Shown: positions 28,103-37,841 of the stretch, piece by piece
Layout: the number at the start of each line of letters is the position of its first letter
Position numbering within the stretch: the stretch's first letter is position 1
Assembly: GCA_015056905.1 (NCBI GenBank)
Contig: SVFI01000002.1
Coordinates: 170,916 to 234,915, forward strand
DNA: 64,000 bases
Origin: Lachnospiraceae bacterium
GTDB lineage: Bacteria; Bacillota; Clostridia; Lachnospirales; Lachnospiraceae
Direction: 5' to 3'
Translations under genes and position numbers: made by a program
The notes under the pieces: model-generated
Databases searched by the model: none
Seen by the model: the letters and a program-made list of their open reading frames with translations, nothing else
Told to the model about the DNA's origin: nothing

Positions 28103-29111
28103 TCTTCACCTTCTCCTTTCCCCATGCCATAAGTGTCAATCCTGTGGCAGTGGCAAGTATCATAAGCACCGGATGAATTCCCACAAAGACCGTCTCCAGC
28201 ACCGAAAAAACAAACAGATGGTAACAGAGCAAAAACAGCGTATGCTCCCCGATCACCGTCAGGAAACGCGGAATCCATTTTTCGACCTTGTTGCACAGAT
28301 ACATCACTATTGTGGATGAAACAAGGGCATTGTACAGTGCCATCATCGCAGACCTTCCGTAATTACCGATGGAATAATTGGCGGAACCGTTCGTCATCGA
28401 ACACAGCAAAAATCCGCCGGTGAGAAGAAGCAACACCCATTTGTGCTTATCAAAGTATGTCAAGAATTCTTTTCTTCCCATGAAATATCCCCACATAAAC
28501 ATGATGAGAAAATACGGAATCGCATCTATGCTCCATGGCAGAAGCAACGGAAACAGATAGTGATAAAGGTTTGCCAGGCACAACAATATAACTGCACCGA
28601 GCAGCATTTTTCGTCCGTCTCTCTTCGTCAACCGGAGCAATGCCTCAAACAGCGCCATTGTCAAAAACAACGCCGGCAAAAACCAGGTCGGTGAATTCAG
28701 GCATTGCAGGAAATAGATATTTGCTCCGAACTTCGGAAAAAACAATGTCGGAGTCTCCCATGAGAAAAGCTGGTTTCTTGCATAAAAAATACCGGCGAAG
28801 TCCCACCATATATCCGATAAATTTCCATCTGCCAAAAACACATCTTTCAAAACAAAGAAAGCAAAAAGAATCCCGTTTGCCGCTATGTACGGAAGAAGAA
28901 GGCGCTTTGCCTTTCTACCGAAAAACGACCAATAAGATTCTTTCCTGCTGCGATATGTAAATCCGGAAAGAACAAAGAAAACAGGCACAAAAAACATACC
29001 TCCCCAAAATTTGACTTCCGGGACGTCAAGCCGGCTGTGGTTAATCATCACGATGAAAATCGCAATACACTTCGCCAGGTCTATCCACTTTTCTCTCTGT
29101 TTTCCGGACAT
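28080..29111 (-). CDS. acyltransferase 3 family membrane protein
   Basis: KWIDLAKCIAIFIVMINHSR; FVPVFFVLSGFTY. Confidence 0.9.
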   Translation of the reverse strand: MSGKQREKWIDLAKCIAIFIVMINHSRLDVPEVKFWGGMFFVPVFFVLSGFTYRSRKESYWSFFGRKAKRLLLPYIAANGILFAFFVLKDVFLADGNLSDIWWDFAGIFYARNQLFSWETPTLFFPKFGANIYFLQCLNSPTWFLPALFLTMALFEALLRLTKRDGRKMLLGAVILLCLANLYHYLFPLLLPWSIDAIPYFLIMFMWGYFMGRKEFLTYFDKHKWVLLLLTGGFLLCSMTNGSANYSIGNYGRSAMMALYNALVSSTIVMYLCNKVEKWIPRFLTVIGEHTLFLLCYHLFVFSVLETVFVGIHPVLMILATATGLTLMAWGKEKVKNAKKQRD

Positions 29112-29123
29112 ATGATATCTCCA

Positions 29124-30278
29124 TTATTTGTTACAAAGTTTTGCCGCAATACCATTTGCAAACTGCGTCCCCGGTTTTTCCACAAACTTGTGAATCAGGA
29201 ACGAAATAAATACGGTCAGTCCAAACGTCAAAACATAATTGAGCACCGCAAGCAGATGATAATTCATATGCTCGCAAAGTGCCAGATAAAATCCACTCGA
29301 AAATGTACACAGCACGAGGAAATGTGTCAAATAGAACCCGTAGCTGTAAGTGTTCAACCACGTGAGCGCACGCGCACCGAGCACTTTCTGCAGTACTTTC
29401 AAATGAAGTACAGCATAAAGCACACAGGCTGCACCGACAATATAATACAACATTACCTTCGGCGGAATCATCGCATAGATGGAACCTACAAGTCTCTCCG
29501 GCTCACCGATCGGCGGATACGAACCAAGTGCAACTCCGAAGAGAAGCAAAAGCCACATCAGCCATTTCTGCTTTGAAAGCTTCTCAATCCATACCGGCGG
29601 ACGGTAGGTTAAATCACACACAACCGCACCGAGTATAAACGGAAGGAAGTCAGAACGGATGGCAAGCACACCGCCGACCGCATATGCCACGTAGCGCGCT
29701 TTACTGTCTCCTAAAAGAGAAAGAATTGCTGCAATCAAAAGTGTTCCGAAGAACTCATAATAGATAAACCAAAGCGGCCCGTTATACTGATTTGCTCCCG
29801 TGGCAAAACATCCCCAGACAGCCTCCCACACTGCCGCCAAAAGACTCGGCTGAAACTGATTGTAGTTACCTACAAACACCTGACTTCCCGCTGCCACAGA
29901 GGCTTCCGCATTCATGTAAAGCCCCAGTTTCATCATTGCATAAATTGCAATATTGGCTGTGATAATCGGAAACACCAGACGAAAATATTTTTTGACAACT
30001 CCGGAGGTAAGTGATGACTTATCTCCCGTTACAAAAAAACGGTATCCGACAAAAAAACCACTGATTGTCATAAAAATACGAACACCGAATTTCCCGCCCA
30101 TCAAAAGATTGAGCGGCGTTGAACCGACAAACGCTTCCACAAACTGCGTGTGAAAATCCGGCGGAAGCAGGGAATAAAATCCACAATAAAAGAAATTTAA
30201 AAAATGAAAATTAAAAATCGTAAGACAGGACAGGACTTTGAGTCCGTCCACGAAATCAAGCTTCTGCGCCTGTTTCAT
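29124..30278 (-). CDS. acyltransferase 3 family membrane protein
   Basis: LDFVDGLKVLSCLTIFNFHF; GVRIFMTISGFFVGYRF. Confidence 0.9.
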   Translation of the reverse strand: MKQAQKLDFVDGLKVLSCLTIFNFHFLNFFYCGFYSLLPPDFHTQFVEAFVGSTPLNLLMGGKFGVRIFMTISGFFVGYRFFVTGDKSSLTSGVVKKYFRLVFPIITANIAIYAMMKLGLYMNAEASVAAGSQVFVGNYNQFQPSLLAAVWEAVWGCFATGANQYNGPLWFIYYEFFGTLLIAAILSLLGDSKARYVAYAVGGVLAIRSDFLPFILGAVVCDLTYRPPVWIEKLSKQKWLMWLLLLFGVALGSYPPIGEPERLVGSIYAMIPPKVMLYYIVGAACVLYAVLHLKVLQKVLGARALTWLNTYSYGFYLTHFLVLCTFSSGFYLALCEHMNYHLLAVLNYVLTFGLTVFISFLIHKFVEKPGTQFANGIAAKLCNK

Positions 30279-30281
30279 ACA

Positions 30282-31367
30282 TTAATTCTCCTTTTCCTTA
30301 AAACAAATCGAAAGTCTCTTACCATTCATCACAAACCGGAGCATGATAACGATAAGAAACAGCATGACAAACGCCACATAGCTAAGCGCAATTACCGGTT
30401 CCCCCCTAAAGTAAGCCGAATATGCAATATAGGAGATGATTACCTGGATAATCGCCACATAGTACATATCTGTATATTTCATAACAAAAATTACTGCCAG
30501 GATGTCCGCCAAAAGTCCGCATCGCTCATCCATCTGCGGCATAATATACGGAAATACCATAGCCAGAAGCAGCGAAAGTGAAATCAGTTTCCCTGCTTTC
30601 AGTTCCTCGTTTTTCTGCAAAGCAAGAACGACCACCGCCAGCATAACAACTGCAGCCAGACTCTTGAACACGACAGCATATTCCATCACAAATTTATCCG
30701 GACCGATGACCTGAAAAAAGTTCGGCCAGTTGTAGCTGAGCAGGTTCTCTCCTCTTGTCAGAGAAAGGATGCGCTCCGCTTCAAAAACCGGGAAGGAAAG
30801 CCTTCCTTCACCTGTCACAATTCCGTTGCGGAACCATGCTCCGCAAAACGGGGCAAGGTAAGAGACAAGCTTCGTCTTTTTTTGCATAAATGCAATCGCA
30901 AAAACCGGAAGCAGGAAAAATGCATATCGGCTTAAAAACAGGCTCACACCATATGCAATGACCGCCGCATTTCCTTTCCCTTTGGTCAGGAGGTAAAGCG
31001 AAAGCACGGCAAAAAATACAAACACCGAATCTCCCATTCCCCACATGGCACTTCCCGCAGCAAGTACCGGAAGCATAATCACAATCGCATATGCGAGAAA
31101 CGCTTTTAATTTATGATGTGTCAATTCATATACATATAATCCGCTCAAAACGGAAAGAAGCACATCAAAGCATGCAGTTGCAATCTTTAATCCTTCTGCA
31201 AGTTCCAGATACATCTTCGCGTCCATACATGTGTAAGAAACCACGCAGCTTCTTGTCATAACACCGAACACCACCGCAAAAACAAGAAGCAGAAAATCGA
31301 TCGGTGCAAGACGCCACTTTCCAATTTTTAATTCTGTCACAATAAAATCGGTTATCTTTTTGTCCAT
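30282..31367 (-). CDS. GT-C-like membrane protein (paralogue of the next gene)
   Basis: Multi-TM; ...GSAMWGMGDSVFVFFAVLSLYLL...; shared layout with 31371..32579. Confidence 0.65.
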   Translation of the reverse strand: MDKKITDFIVTELKIGKWRLAPIDFLLLVFAVVFGVMTRSCVVSYTCMDAKMYLELAEGLKIATACFDVLLSVLSGLYVYELTHHKLKAFLAYAIVIMLPVLAAGSAMWGMGDSVFVFFAVLSLYLLTKGKGNAAVIAYGVSLFLSRYAFFLLPVFAIAFMQKKTKLVSYLAPFCGAWFRNGIVTGEGRLSFPVFEAERILSLTRGENLLSYNWPNFFQVIGPDKFVMEYAVVFKSLAAVVMLAVVVLALQKNEELKAGKLISLSLLLAMVFPYIMPQMDERCGLLADILAVIFVMKYTDMYYVAIIQVIISYIAYSAYFRGEPVIALSYVAFVMLFLIVIMLRFVMNGKRLSICFKEKEN

Positions 31368-31370
31368 AAT

Positions 31371-32579
31371 TTACTCCAAAACATTTTCCTTCATCAGTTT
31401 CATGCAGCTGACTGCATGGTCAAACATAAGCAGGATAAATACGACCGTGTACAAGTACATCGGTACAATATTATTCTGTGCCAGATAAATCGTGTATCCC
31501 GCAAATGAACAGAGAATCGTAAGCAGCGGAATATAAAATTTCTCCGGCTCAATAAACAGATAAATAATCGCCATCACATCGACAAGCACTGCGTATCTTT
31601 CGTGCATGTGCGGAAGGAAAAATACAACTGTCATTGTGAGAAGCATTCCCATGCGGAGCATGAGCCTTGTATTAAACATATAATTTTTTCTCGCAAACAC
31701 ATACAGAAGAATCATGAGTGCACCGAGCGTAATCCAGATTCCCGCATCCGCATACTCAAACAGGAACACATCCGTTCCGATGAGCTGATAAATGTTCGGA
31801 AACTTATGAGAGAGAGCATAAATATCCATCGCACCGTTTGCCTGGAAGAAATACACACTGATCAGTTCCCAGAAGCTTTGTCCTGCAATCAGCGCAGGAA
31901 TCATTCCGACCACATACATGAGCGGAAGAAACAGGAAATGTTTTAATTTAATTTTCCCTTTCATCCACAAAATCAAATAAAGCGGTGCCAGAAACAGTGT
32001 CTGCAGTTTAAACGCAAACGCAATGCCGTAAAACATCATGCTCATCGCAGGCTTGTCCCTTAGCATGAAATAAAGCGACCACAGTATAAAGCTCGTAAAG
32101 ATAATATCACACTGTGCCCACATCGCACCGTTTGTCAAAATGGTCGGCACCAAAAGAAGGGTACCATATCCCAAAATCGCTTTCGTCGTACTCTTCGTCT
32201 CGTGATAAACAATCGCCATAATGGCAAAGGCCGCCACAAAATCAAAGAAAATCGAAACTATTTTCATGAGCAAAAGCGTATTCAAAAACGGGCAGATGCT
32301 GATGAACGAAAGAATCGTCAGGTACGGTGTCGTATAATCAACATATTCAAATTCTGCCGCAAGTCCCTTGATTCCTCCGCCCGCCTCACGGAGTGTTGCC
32401 ACCCAAGGTTCAAAGAACATCTTGTAGTCTCCTGCCACGACATTGCGAAGTGCATAGCGCGCCAGAAGCGCAAATCCGGTCAGCACACAGAACAACAAAA
32501 TATCCATTGTCGTAATCTTGATGTCTCTTTTTTTGATATAAAATGTATGGGTGAGTAGTCCTCGGATTTTATCATCCAT
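31371..32579 (-). CDS. GT-C-like mannosyltransferase-type membrane protein
   Basis: LTNGAMWAQCDIIFTSFILWSLYFMLRDKP; FLPHMHERYAVLVDV. Confidence 0.7.
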   Translation of the reverse strand: MDDKIRGLLTHTFYIKKRDIKITTMDILLFCVLTGFALLARYALRNVVAGDYKMFFEPWVATLREAGGGIKGLAAEFEYVDYTTPYLTILSFISICPFLNTLLLMKIVSIFFDFVAAFAIMAIVYHETKSTTKAILGYGTLLLVPTILTNGAMWAQCDIIFTSFILWSLYFMLRDKPAMSMMFYGIAFAFKLQTLFLAPLYLILWMKGKIKLKHFLFLPLMYVVGMIPALIAGQSFWELISVYFFQANGAMDIYALSHKFPNIYQLIGTDVFLFEYADAGIWITLGALMILLYVFARKNYMFNTRLMLRMGMLLTMTVVFFLPHMHERYAVLVDVMAIIYLFIEPEKFYIPLLTILCSFAGYTIYLAQNNIVPMYLYTVVFILLMFDHAVSCMKLMKENVLE

Positions 32580-32596
32580 ATCTTAAATCCTCATTT

Positions 32597-33448
32597 CTAT
32601 TTTTTCAGTTCTGCTGCCATATACTCTGCAATCGCATCGTGCCAGTCTTTGAACATAAAATCAGTCGTAAGCTTAAACATATAATTCTCCAGGATAGAGT
32701 ACGCAGGTCTTGCTGCCGGTGTCGGATACTCTGCTGTCGTGATAACCTCAACTTCCGTGGAAAGTCCTGCCAAGCGATAGAACTCCTTCGTAAAATCTGC
32801 CCAGCTACAGCTTCCCTCACACGTTGCATGGAACGTTCCGTAGTTCTCTGTAGTAAGCAGATAACAGATAGCCTTAGCTAACTCACTTGCGCTTGTCGGG
32901 GAACCGAACTGGTCACCTACCACTCGCACTTTATCATTCGTCTGAGCCGCACCGAGCATTGTGCGCACAAAATTTTTTCCTTCTCCGTAAAGCCAAGCAG
33001 TTCTCAAAATAAAGTAATCCTTTGCAAACTCTTTTACAAAGTTTTCACCTGCTAACTTGGTAGCACCATACACACTCTTCGGTCCGACTGCATCAAATTC
33101 AATCAGGGCTCTGTTTTCATCGCCCGGGAACACATAGTCGGTAGAAACCTGAATCAGCTTCGCGCCCGTTTCTGTCGCCGCAATACTTAAGTTTCTCGGT
33201 CCGATGGCATTAATCTTGTATGCAAGGTCCTGCTGTGATTCGCACGCATTTACATTCGTGTGCGCTGCACAGTTGACAATCGCATACGGCTTTACCTCAC
33301 GTGCCATTTTCATCACGCTGTCTATATTGGTAATATCAAGTTCCTCTACGTCCGTATTGATACATTCGTATTCCGGATTTCCTGCAAGTTGTTCATTCAT
33401 CGCTTTCCCGAGCTGTCCGTTACAACCTGTGATAATAAGTTTTTTCAT
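32597..33448 (-). CDS. rfbD: dTDP-4-dehydrorhamnose reductase
   Basis: LIITGCNGQLGKAMNEQL; STDYVFPGDE; YGATKLAGE; LRTAWLYGEGKNFVRTM. Confidence 0.93.
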   Translation of the reverse strand: MKKLIITGCNGQLGKAMNEQLAGNPEYECINTDVEELDITNIDSVMKMAREVKPYAIVNCAAHTNVNACESQQDLAYKINAIGPRNLSIAATETGAKLIQVSTDYVFPGDENRALIEFDAVGPKSVYGATKLAGENFVKEFAKDYFILRTAWLYGEGKNFVRTMLGAAQTNDKVRVVGDQFGSPTSASELAKAICYLLTTENYGTFHATCEGSCSWADFTKEFYRLAGLSTEVEVITTAEYPTPAARPAYSILENYMFKLTTDFMFKDWHDAIAEYMAAELKK

Positions 33449-33478
33449 TTCAAACTACCTCACTTTAATAAATTTATA

Positions 33479-33868
33479 TTATTTTGTATCCTTGTTATCC
33501 TGTTCCATCTCACAAAGCCGGTTTCCGAGTTGTTCCAGCTTTTCTTCATTCAGCGCCACCGCCTGAGACAGCTTCCGTACACGTTCCGCCATTCTTGAAA
33601 GCATTACCGTAAGCGTAAAAATAATCAGCAGCGAGAAACAAAAGCCAAGGAAGAAAATCATGTTAACCGGCGACCATACACCGAGCGCTGCCGACAATTT
33701 ATTCAACAGAACCGGAAAACAGTCAAGCACAAATACAAACACGAGCGCCAAGAGCCATGAAAGCGCGTACTTAAGGTCAAGGCTTCTTTTTTTAATCATA
33801 TAGATAATCACGGCGAGTGCCATCAGCAAAAAAACACCGATGATGATCTGCAGCTTAAATGTCATCAT
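33479..33868 (-). CDS. DUF2304 family membrane protein
   Basis: Small TM protein with LKYALSWLLALVFVFVLDCFP; coupled to a downstream-type GT2. Confidence 0.85.
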   Translation of the reverse strand: MMTFKLQIIIGVFLLMALAVIIYMIKKRSLDLKYALSWLLALVFVFVLDCFPVLLNKLSAALGVWSPVNMIFFLGFCFSLLIIFTLTVMLSRMAERVRKLSQAVALNEEKLEQLGNRLCEMEQDNKDTK

Positions 33869-34569
33869 TTTTTATATTCCTTTCTGCGAATCCACTCTAC
33901 CAAGATGGCAAGCGTCACTTTAATCATATAGTAAACGGATTTCATCGGGGAAATCGATGTAACTCCGCCCTGTCTCTCTCTCATGACAACCGGATATTCT
34001 TCTACCTTTTTACCCGCCTGCAAAATAGCCACGACACTCTCCGGTTCCGGATAGTCCTTCGGATAGCAATCCGCGTACATTGCAATGACGGACTTGTCTG
34101 CCATGCGCATTCCCGACGTCGGGTCGGTAATCTTCTTTCCTGTAATCATCCGAATCAGCAAAGAAAAATAACGGATACCGAACCTCCGCAGTCCGCTTGA
34201 CTGGAAACCTTCCTTTTCAATGAAACGCGAACCGATTAACATGTTAAGTTCATGTTCCACCATGTAGTCGCGCATTTCCTGTAAAAATGCCGCATCATGC
34301 TGACCGTCGCCGTCAAACTGCACCGCATAATCGTAATGATTTTTCTTTGCATACAAATAACCCGTCTGTACCGCTCCTCCGATTCCGAGATTAATCGGGA
34401 GATTTAAGACAGGGATTCCTTCGCTGCGACAAATCGACAATGTGCGGTCCGTCGAACAGTCATTGATAATAATATAATCAAACTCCGGGGCGTTCTTTCT
34501 GATATCTTCCACCGTGCGGAGAATGCTTTTTTCCTCATTGTAGGCCGGGATAATTACTAAGCTTTTCAT
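33865..34569 (-). CDS. glycosyltransferase family 2 (dolichyl-phosphate mannosyltransferase-like)
   Basis: SLVIIPAYNEEKSILRTVEDI; INDCSTDRT; QFDGDGQHDAAFL. Confidence 0.93.
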   Translation of the reverse strand: MKSLVIIPAYNEEKSILRTVEDIRKNAPEFDYIIINDCSTDRTLSICRSEGIPVLNLPINLGIGGAVQTGYLYAKKNHYDYAVQFDGDGQHDAAFLQEMRDYMVEHELNMLIGSRFIEKEGFQSSGLRRFGIRYFSLLIRMITGKKITDPTSGMRMADKSVIAMYADCYPKDYPEPESVVAILQAGKKVEEYPVVMRERQGGVTSISPMKSVYYMIKVTLAILVEWIRRKEYKK

Positions 34570-34581
34570 GTAAGTCCTTTC

Positions 34582-35325
34582 CTATCTTCGTATGAACTGG
34601 GCAAGTACCCGGAAGGTCCTCAAGATGCATGTCCATGTCGGATGCGGCATCTGATTTTCCACCAGCGCCCTTCTTGCCTCAAAAAACGAATCGATGTAAT
34701 TTTTTAATCCGCCGGTGCTCGCCGATGCCTCGCCGTGATACATATGCACAAGCACATCCGGAAGATACGCCAGTTTCGTCCTGCCGTCCTTTAATATACG
34801 GATGATAAACTCATAATCTGCGGCAATTTTATAATTTGTTTTATATAAACCATAGTTTTGGTAAATTTCTTTTTTTAAATACAGCGTCGGGTGTGCGGGC
34901 ATCCAGCCTCCGTTAATGGTACCGTCTCCCATGCGCCACCTGCGCACGGTTTTTCCGTCCTGAACATAATCCAAATCGCCGTGTACGCCATCCGCGCCCG
35001 CCTTCTGCATGGCCGCTACCATATCAGTAACGATATGTTCGTTTGCAAACTCATCACACATCAAACCGACGATATCACCCGTTGCCATCCGAATACCTTT
35101 GTTCAGCGCATCATACAGACCGTCATCCGGTTCCGACACGAAAATCACCTTTTCGCCATGCGCTTCTTTCAGCTTCTCAAGGTACTCAAACGTTCCGTCC
35201 GTCGAGCCGCCGTCAACGATGATATATTCCAAATTGTCGTAATCCTGTTTCAAGACCTGCTGCGCACATTTTTTTAAATGCGTGCCATCATTGTAGGTCA
35301 TCGTAATGACTGAAACCTTCTGCAT
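34582..35325 (-). CDS. glycosyltransferase family 2
   Basis: VSVITMTYNDGTHLKKCAQQVLKQDYDNLEYIIVDGGSTDGT. Confidence 0.93.
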   Translation of the reverse strand: MQKVSVITMTYNDGTHLKKCAQQVLKQDYDNLEYIIVDGGSTDGTFEYLEKLKEAHGEKVIFVSEPDDGLYDALNKGIRMATGDIVGLMCDEFANEHIVTDMVAAMQKAGADGVHGDLDYVQDGKTVRRWRMGDGTINGGWMPAHPTLYLKKEIYQNYGLYKTNYKIAADYEFIIRILKDGRTKLAYLPDVLVHMYHGEASASTGGLKNYIDSFFEARRALVENQMPHPTWTCILRTFRVLAQFIRR

Positions 35326-35370
35326 CGTTTTCTCTCCATCCGAAAATTGACCATAATCGTATATAGTATA

Positions 35371-36651
35371 CTACAACTCCCCGTTAATTGCAAAAAGTGC
35401 TTGTTTTTTTGCCACCTCACGATAAAGGGAAATATAGTCTTTATATCGTGCATTCCGATCAAAGGCAAGTGCCCTTGCTCTGCACGCCTGCAATGTAAAC
35501 GGCTTTTTCTCGCAAACCATGCGCACATTTTCGATGAGCGCCTGAATGTCCCCCTTCGGAACAACAACTCCGCACGCCTGACTGAGCGACTCCGCACTGC
35601 CACCTGTCGAAAATGTAATGACCGGTGTTCCGCAGGCAAGTGCCTCCAGATTGGTCGTCGGGAAATTATCCTCCAGCGTCGCATTGACATAAACATCCGC
35701 CTCGCGGTATAGCTGCACCAGCTCTCCGACATTTGCCGTGCGGCAGATTGGAATTATTTTTCCGTTTTTGTATTTCCGCCGCAGCTTCTTTGCCTGACGC
35801 CTGTCCACGCCTACCAGTTTTATTCTGTAATTCTCAGGAAGGGTTTCCGCAAGTTTTTCAAAATATATGAGCCCCTTTCGCTCCTCCCAGCGGTTCGCGA
35901 CGCCGAGAACCGTATATGTTTTCTCTTTTTCCCGCACCGGCTCGGCGTTCTCTGCTCCCGTCGTTGATTCCACCTTCTTGTCGTCCGGACAGAACACACC
36001 GAGATTGATTCCGTTCGGAATCACTTCCACCGGATACTCTTTTAAAAACGACTTTTTCACAAGTTCTGCCAGCCACCGGCTCGGCGTTACGATCGTGAGA
36101 TTTTTCACACCTGTATACGCCGCCTTTTTTGCCGCATAATTTTTCTCTGTATTGTCCTTAAAAAGCGCATACGGATAGACCTTCGCATGCACCTTGCAGT
36201 CATAACATCCGCCCAGGCACCACTTCTCGCAGCCGATATAATCAAAATACGCGCAATGCCCCGTAAACGGCCAGCAATCATGCAACGTCCAAATAACAGG
36301 AATATCTGCCTTCTTTAAATAATCAAACAAAAGCTCTGTCTGTAGATAAAATCCATGAATGTTGTGCAGATGAATGATATTCGGCTTTATCTGCTCAAGC
36401 CATGCAATAAACTCCTCTGTGACCTTCGCAGAGCCAAATCCGGATTTCCCCTGAAAAAAATTCTTCATGACATGACAACCGAAATCCCATTTATTGCCGA
36501 TTTCATAGCCCTGAAACCGTTTATCCAGCTTTCCTCTGCCGGTCGCCACATACGGCTCATGACCCGCTTTTTGTAATGTATCATATAAATCCACGCAGAT
36601 TCTGCCGACACTTCCGAGGCCGACTACCGTGTTTACCTGTACGATTTTCAT
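35371..36651 (-). CDS. glycosyltransferase family 4
   Basis: NIIHLHNIHGFYL; WTLHDCWPFTGHC; NFPTTNLEALACGTPVITFSTGG. Confidence 0.93.
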   Translation of the reverse strand: MKIVQVNTVVGLGSVGRICVDLYDTLQKAGHEPYVATGRGKLDKRFQGYEIGNKWDFGCHVMKNFFQGKSGFGSAKVTEEFIAWLEQIKPNIIHLHNIHGFYLQTELLFDYLKKADIPVIWTLHDCWPFTGHCAYFDYIGCEKWCLGGCYDCKVHAKVYPYALFKDNTEKNYAAKKAAYTGVKNLTIVTPSRWLAELVKKSFLKEYPVEVIPNGINLGVFCPDDKKVESTTGAENAEPVREKEKTYTVLGVANRWEERKGLIYFEKLAETLPENYRIKLVGVDRRQAKKLRRKYKNGKIIPICRTANVGELVQLYREADVYVNATLEDNFPTTNLEALACGTPVITFSTGGSAESLSQACGVVVPKGDIQALIENVRMVCEKKPFTLQACRARALAFDRNARYKDYISLYREVAKKQALFAINGEL

Positions 36652-36743
36652 AAAAATCTCCCATTTTCTTCTCTCTTTTGCTATACTGTTAAAAGAGAGT
36701 CTTTTTTTCCTCTCCCAATCTTTAAATGAAAGCAGGACATACT

Positions 36744-37526
36744 ATGTTAATAATACAACCGATAGGTGGTTTGTGCAATAGAATGCGCGCCATAAATTCC
36801 GCATTAGTACTCGCACGGAAGCAGAACCAAAAGCTTAAAGTCATCTGGAACATAAACGCCGAACTCGGCTGTCCGTTTGAGGAACTTTTTGAAAAAACAG
36901 ATGCTTTCACGGTCATGAATATCCGTTCCAAATGGAACCCGGCAAAGCTCTTTTATCAATTTACGCGCAAACGTATCGGAAATGATGACATCCGAAATAA
37001 CCGCGATACATCCGGTCTCACGGAAGAATTTCAGCAAACATTAAATTGTCCTCTCTACATCGCAACGGAGGAGCACTTTTTTGAATGCCACGACTATTCT
37101 GCCTTCGTTCCGACCGCAGAGATTGCTGAGCGCATCGAGCGTCTGACCTCATCTTATGGTTCCCACAATGTCGGGGTTCATATCCGCAGAACAGACAACA
37201 AGCCTGCCATCGGCAAAAGCTCAACACAAGCTTTTATTGATTCCATGGAAAAAGAGATTGCTCTTTTCCCTGACACGAAATTTTATCTGGCAACCGACGA
37301 CCTCTCCGAGGAAGCCAATCTGCGCCGCCGCTTTCCGGATCGCATCATCTCCAACGAGACGCGCGACCTTTCCCGGGACAGCGTAGCAGGCATCAAGGAT
37401 GCACTCCTTGATCTCATGTGCCTTGCGCGTACCGACAAAATCATCGGAAGCTATTTCTCGTCCTTCACGGACATCGCCGCAGACTGGAACCGGATTCCGA
37501 AATGCGTCGCCGGCGAGGATGAGTAA
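36744..37526 (+). CDS. fucosyltransferase-like protein (NodZ/GT23-like)
   Basis: MLIIQPIGGLCNRMRAINSALVLA; NVGVHIRRTDN; start at MLIIQP inside ORF 36726..37526. Confidence 0.7.
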   Translation: MLIIQPIGGLCNRMRAINSALVLARKQNQKLKVIWNINAELGCPFEELFEKTDAFTVMNIRSKWNPAKLFYQFTRKRIGNDDIRNNRDTSGLTEEFQQTLNCPLYIATEEHFFECHDYSAFVPTAEIAERIERLTSSYGSHNVGVHIRRTDNKPAIGKSSTQAFIDSMEKEIALFPDTKFYLATDDLSEEANLRRRFPDRIISNETRDLSRDSVAGIKDALLDLMCLARTDKIIGSYFSSFTDIAADWNRIPKCVAGEDE

Positions 37527-37582
37527 GATTTCGGTTATTTGATATGCGGTTCCCCCGGGCGGGGGAGTTCTGATTCCCTGCC

Positions 37583-37741
37583 GGGGTATAGACGCATCGA
37601 TTTTCATCCGCTTGCCCCGCTCTGACAAAAAACGGGGTATAGGAAGCTTCATTTCGCTCCCTATACCCCAAAACTATCGATTTCGGACCTAAATACACCT
37701 CAAACGGGGTATCAGGTTCTCTTTTTATGACTCCATACCCC
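37583..37741. repeat. cluster of GGGGTAT/ATACCCC motifs between convergent genes, including a perfect 10-bp hairpin
   Basis: GGGGTAT at 37583, 37634, 37706; ATACCCC ending 37669 and 37741; stem ggggtatagg (37634-37643)/cctatacccc (37660-37669). Confidence 0.8.
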
Positions 37742-37841
37742 GGCGACAAAAAAGACTCCCCGGCGGCAAAAAAGTCATCACGGCGCAAAAAAAACGTTAC
37801 ACCAACAAAAACCGAACGTCTTACAAAAAACAACCGCCTTC

